Positions 6,184 to 8,235 of a stretch of DNA of 8,235 bases are shown here, in pieces; positions within the stretch are counted from its first letter, which is position 1; the number at the start of each line of letters is the position of its first letter. The position numbers were made by a program, and so were the translations under genes. The notes beneath the pieces were generated by a model that was not told where the DNA came from, did no database searches, and saw only the letters and a program-made list of their open reading frames with translations. Source of the DNA: an uncultured Mailhella sp. (GTDB lineage Bacteria > Desulfobacterota > Desulfovibrionia > Desulfovibrionales > Desulfovibrionaceae); assembly GCA_948482415.1 (NCBI GenBank), contig CAOMFZ010000097.1:1-8235 (forward strand). The letters are read 5' to 3'.

Positions 6184-7014
6184 ATGATAACGGATAAACA
6201 GCGAGATTTAGCAAAAAAATTCATGAACATGCACTATGCAAATAAAATGTTTATTTTAGCCAATGCATGGGATGCCGGTTCTGCCTATATTTTCAAAAAA
6301 GAAGGCTTTGAAGCGCTTGGCACCACAAGTCAGGGCATGGCACTGTCCTATGGCTATGCTGACGGGCAGAATATGCTTTTTGATGATGTTGTGTACTGCG
6401 TGGAAAGCATGACACGGCGCGTGGATATTCCTGTGAGTGTTGATATTGAACGCGGTTTTGCGGATAATGTAAGCAAGGTCAGGACAAATGCCCTGCGTCT
6501 TTTGGAAGTGGGTGCTGTTGGTTTCAATATTGAGGACGGACGTCAGGATAAAACCCTTGATGAACTGCCTTTCTTTTTAGAAAAAATTCGGGCGCTTGCG
6601 TCTTTGAAAAAAGAATGTAACCTTGATTTTGTGATTAACGCAAGAACTTGTACTTATTGGCATAATATTGGTGACGAAGAATATAAATTAAAAGTTGCCC
6701 TTGAAAGAGGAAAAGCTTTCAAAGAAGCAGGTGCAGACTGTATTTTCTATCCGGGAGCTGTGCCGCTTGAAAGCATAAAAACGCTTGTTAAGGAAGTGGG
6801 TGCGCCTGTCAATATTTTATTGACACCTGCCACCAGTGATTTAGATGCACTGCGGGAGGCCGGTGTTCGCCGCCTGAGTATTGGGTCAGGTCCGGCCCGA
6901 AGTGCCTATAATCATGTTATTGCCATGGCTGAAGAAATGAAAAAAGGCGAGACAGACAGAATATTAAAACATTCTTTTGTGTATACGGAAGCAAATACAT
7001 ATTTTAAAAAATAA
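6184..7014 (+). CDS. Isocitrate lyase/PEP mutase family enzyme
   Basis: A 276-residue TIM-barrel enzyme of the PEP mutase/isocitrate lyase superfamily, which makes or breaks C-C or P-C bonds next to a carboxylate with Mg2+. Visible motifs: LANAWDAGSA (25-34), TTSQGMALSYGYADG (47-61), the Mg2+-site segment SVDIERGF (85-92), NIEDG (115-119), NART (152-155) and SIGSGPARSAY (232-242). It lacks the KKCGH active loop of isocitrate and methylisocitrate lyases and the EDK(x)nNS gate of true PEP mutases. It therefore belongs with the poorly assigned members annotated as oxaloacetate decarboxylase-like or carboxyphosphonate mutase-like. The residue after NART is Cys156, where I recall Asp as usual. GAGGAA sits six bases before the ATG, nine bases after the ogt stop, so it is probably in the same transcript. 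The substrate is unknown. Confidence 0.85.
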   Translation: MITDKQRDLAKKFMNMHYANKMFILANAWDAGSAYIFKKEGFEALGTTSQGMALSYGYADGQNMLFDDVVYCVESMTRRVDIPVSVDIERGFADNVSKVRTNALRLLEVGAVGFNIEDGRQDKTLDELPFFLEKIRALASLKKECNLDFVINARTCTYWHNIGDEEYKLKVALERGKAFKEAGADCIFYPGAVPLESIKTLVKEVGAPVNILLTPATSDLDALREAGVRRLSIGSGPARSAYNHVIAMAEEMKKGETDRILKHSFVYTEANTYFKK

Positions 7015-7026
7015 TTGAGGTTTTTT

Positions 7027-8028
7027 ATGCATATAGCTGTTCTTGGAGGGGGAAACTTCGGCACATGCCTTGCGCATGTTCTGGCAAAATCCGGACATAC
7101 GACACATCTTGTCCTGCGGGATGAAAAGGTTGCTCACTCCATAAATACACTGCATGAAAATTGTAAGTATCTTTCAGGTATCAGGCTTTGTGATAAAATT
7201 GAAGCAACCACAAGTTTTGATGTGTTAACTGACTGTGAATACTGGGTTATTGCTTTGCCTTGTCAAAAACAGGCAGAATTACTGCCACAGTTTGTGCCTT
7301 ATTTTGGGGAAATGACAACCCTGATAAATGTTGCAAAAGGTATTGATTTAAAACAACTTTTACCCTTATCCATGGTTGTTCCGAAAATTTTTGGTTTGGA
7401 AGATGAATCAGCCCGCTATGCGGTTTTATCAGGTCCGTCTTTTGCGAAAGAAGTTGCGCAGGATATGCCTACAGCCTGCACGCTTGCCTGTGCTGATGAA
7501 AAGAGAGCGGAACATTTGCGCGATATTTTTACCACGCCGTATTTTCGCTGCTATTCTTCCACAGATGTTTTGGGCGTGGAACTTGGCGGAGCAATAAAAA
7601 ATATTTATGCCATTGCCGCAGGCGTCAGTGACGGTTTAAAATTTGGCGATAATGCCAGAGCCGCTCTGGTGACACGGGGTCTCGCGGAAATGTGCCGTTT
7701 AGGACATGCCATGGGGGCGAATTTTCAAACTTTTATGGGGCTTTCCGGACTAGGTGATTTGATGCTGACCTGCAGCGGAGATTTATCCCGAAACAGACAA
7801 GTAGGCTTGCGTCTTGGCAGGGGCGAAAAACTTGATGAAATTATTGCGAGCATGAACAGCGTTGCAGAAGGGGTCGCTACAACCCATGCCGTGTGCGCGC
7901 TGGCAAAAAATCTTGGCGTGGAAATGCCCATTGCCTATACCATGAAGAAAATTTTAGACGGAGATTTTACACCTCAGGACGGTTTAAAATATCTTGTCCG
8001 GAGGGAACAAAAACCGGAACGAATTTAA
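7027..8028 (+). CDS. gpsA: Glycerol-3-phosphate dehydrogenase [NAD(P)+]
   Basis: A 333-residue cytoplasmic enzyme that reduces dihydroxyacetone phosphate to sn-glycerol 3-phosphate, the backbone for phospholipid synthesis. The N-terminal Rossmann fold begins IAVLGGGNFGTCLAHVLA (3-20) with the GxGxxG-type loop GGGNFG. GPSFAKEV (136-143) and GGAIKN (187-192) are family signatures; Lys191 is the catalytic lysine. LSGLGDLMLTCSGDLSRNR (239-257) and SVAEGVATTHAV (278-289) complete the C-terminal helical domain. The length is usual (about 330-340). I chose the ATG at 7027 because GAGG at 7016-7019 lies seven bases upstream; an alternative TTG at 7015 overlaps that site. It starts 12 bases after the previous stop and is the last gene of the cluster. 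It is probably essential. Confidence 0.96.
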   Translation: MHIAVLGGGNFGTCLAHVLAKSGHTTHLVLRDEKVAHSINTLHENCKYLSGIRLCDKIEATTSFDVLTDCEYWVIALPCQKQAELLPQFVPYFGEMTTLINVAKGIDLKQLLPLSMVVPKIFGLEDESARYAVLSGPSFAKEVAQDMPTACTLACADEKRAEHLRDIFTTPYFRCYSSTDVLGVELGGAIKNIYAIAAGVSDGLKFGDNARAALVTRGLAEMCRLGHAMGANFQTFMGLSGLGDLMLTCSGDLSRNRQVGLRLGRGEKLDEIIASMNSVAEGVATTHAVCALAKNLGVEMPIAYTMKKILDGDFTPQDGLKYLVRREQKPERI

Positions 8029-8058
8029 GATATCTAAAATATGTGCCACCCACTCGCT

Positions 8059-8115
8059 CCTTTTACATTCTGTTAGATAACTCGAAGAGTTATAACTCTT
8101 ACAGAATATTAAAGG
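8059..8115. repeat. Long imperfect hairpin downstream of gpsA
   Basis: CCTTTTACATTCTGT (8059-8073) pairs with ACAGAATATTAAAGG (8101-8115) at 13 of 15 positions. Inside, TAACTC occurs twice (8078-8083 and 8093-8098) around GAGTTA (8087-8092), which can pair with either copy; the second pairing makes the perfect palindrome AAGAGTTATAACTCTT (8085-8100). No T run follows on either strand, so it is not a standard intrinsic terminator, although it is the only strong structure after gpsA. Confidence 0.5.
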
Positions 8116-8179
8116 CTCTCGTACCCAGTATGGCTGCAAAATGAAATTTTAGAGCATTTTCGAAAAATTTTGCGAATAT

Positions 8180-8235
8180 CTTGCAGGGGAAAAACTTTAG
8201 CTCTGCTGTCCATTTCTGTAAGCCTCGTAAACTCG
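8180..8235. repeat. Partial second copy of the 1672-1744 type element
   Basis: From about 8180 to the window end the order TTG, G-run, AT-rich stretch, CTCTGCTGTC (8201-8210), then a CTGTAAGCCTC segment parallels the element at 1671-1715, which reads CCGTAAAGCTC at the same place. The copy is cut off by the window edge. The longest exact match is only ten bases, so the relation is tentative. The rest of 8029-8235 holds the long hairpin and AT-rich sequence with no gene seen. Confidence 0.35.

Overview
The window is AT-rich bacterial chromosome with short intergenic gaps and clear Shine-Dalgarno sites. The broken chemoreceptor, the NifX-like protein with a His/Cys tail and the low-potential iron-sulfur genes together look most like an anaerobic deltaproteobacterium of the Desulfovibrionales, probably one of its lower-GC members. 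That is inference from recalled protein resemblance, not a database result. No tRNA, rRNA, CRISPR array, transposase or phage gene was seen.

Layout. Positions 1-268 are a non-coding leader: a structured first half and a very AT-rich second half. Two overlapping plus-strand genes follow: a 2[4Fe-4S] ferredoxin (269-487) and a small NapH-like iron-sulfur membrane protein (471-1055). After a weak terminator and a new promoter comes a NifX/NifB-type cofactor-binding protein with a metal-binding tail (1219-1638). It converges on a minus-strand methyl-accepting chemotaxis gene (3883 down to 1854). A perfect 15-bp hairpin (1758-1790) and a large structured element (1672-1744) lie between them.

The chemoreceptor is disrupted by a one-base frameshift in its HAMP domain near 2907. 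It carries a good match to a sigma-28 (FliA) flagellar promoter upstream. Next is a minus-strand TauE/SafE-family permease (4951 to 4148), divergent from a tightly packed plus-strand cluster: an AlkA-type DNA glycosylase (5054-5677), an Ogt-type methyltransferase (5674-6174), an isocitrate lyase/PEP mutase family enzyme (6184-7014) and gpsA (7027-8028). The first two overlap by four bases and form an alkylation-repair pair. The last two are metabolic and are probably co-transcribed with them. The window ends in a non-coding stretch with a long imperfect hairpin and what looks like a partial second copy of the 1672-1744 element.

No clear new defence or biosynthetic system is visible. The points most worth checking are the dispersed structured repeat, the chemoreceptor frameshift with its intact flagellar promoter, and the split ferredoxin/membrane-anchor redox pair beside a NifX-like protein.
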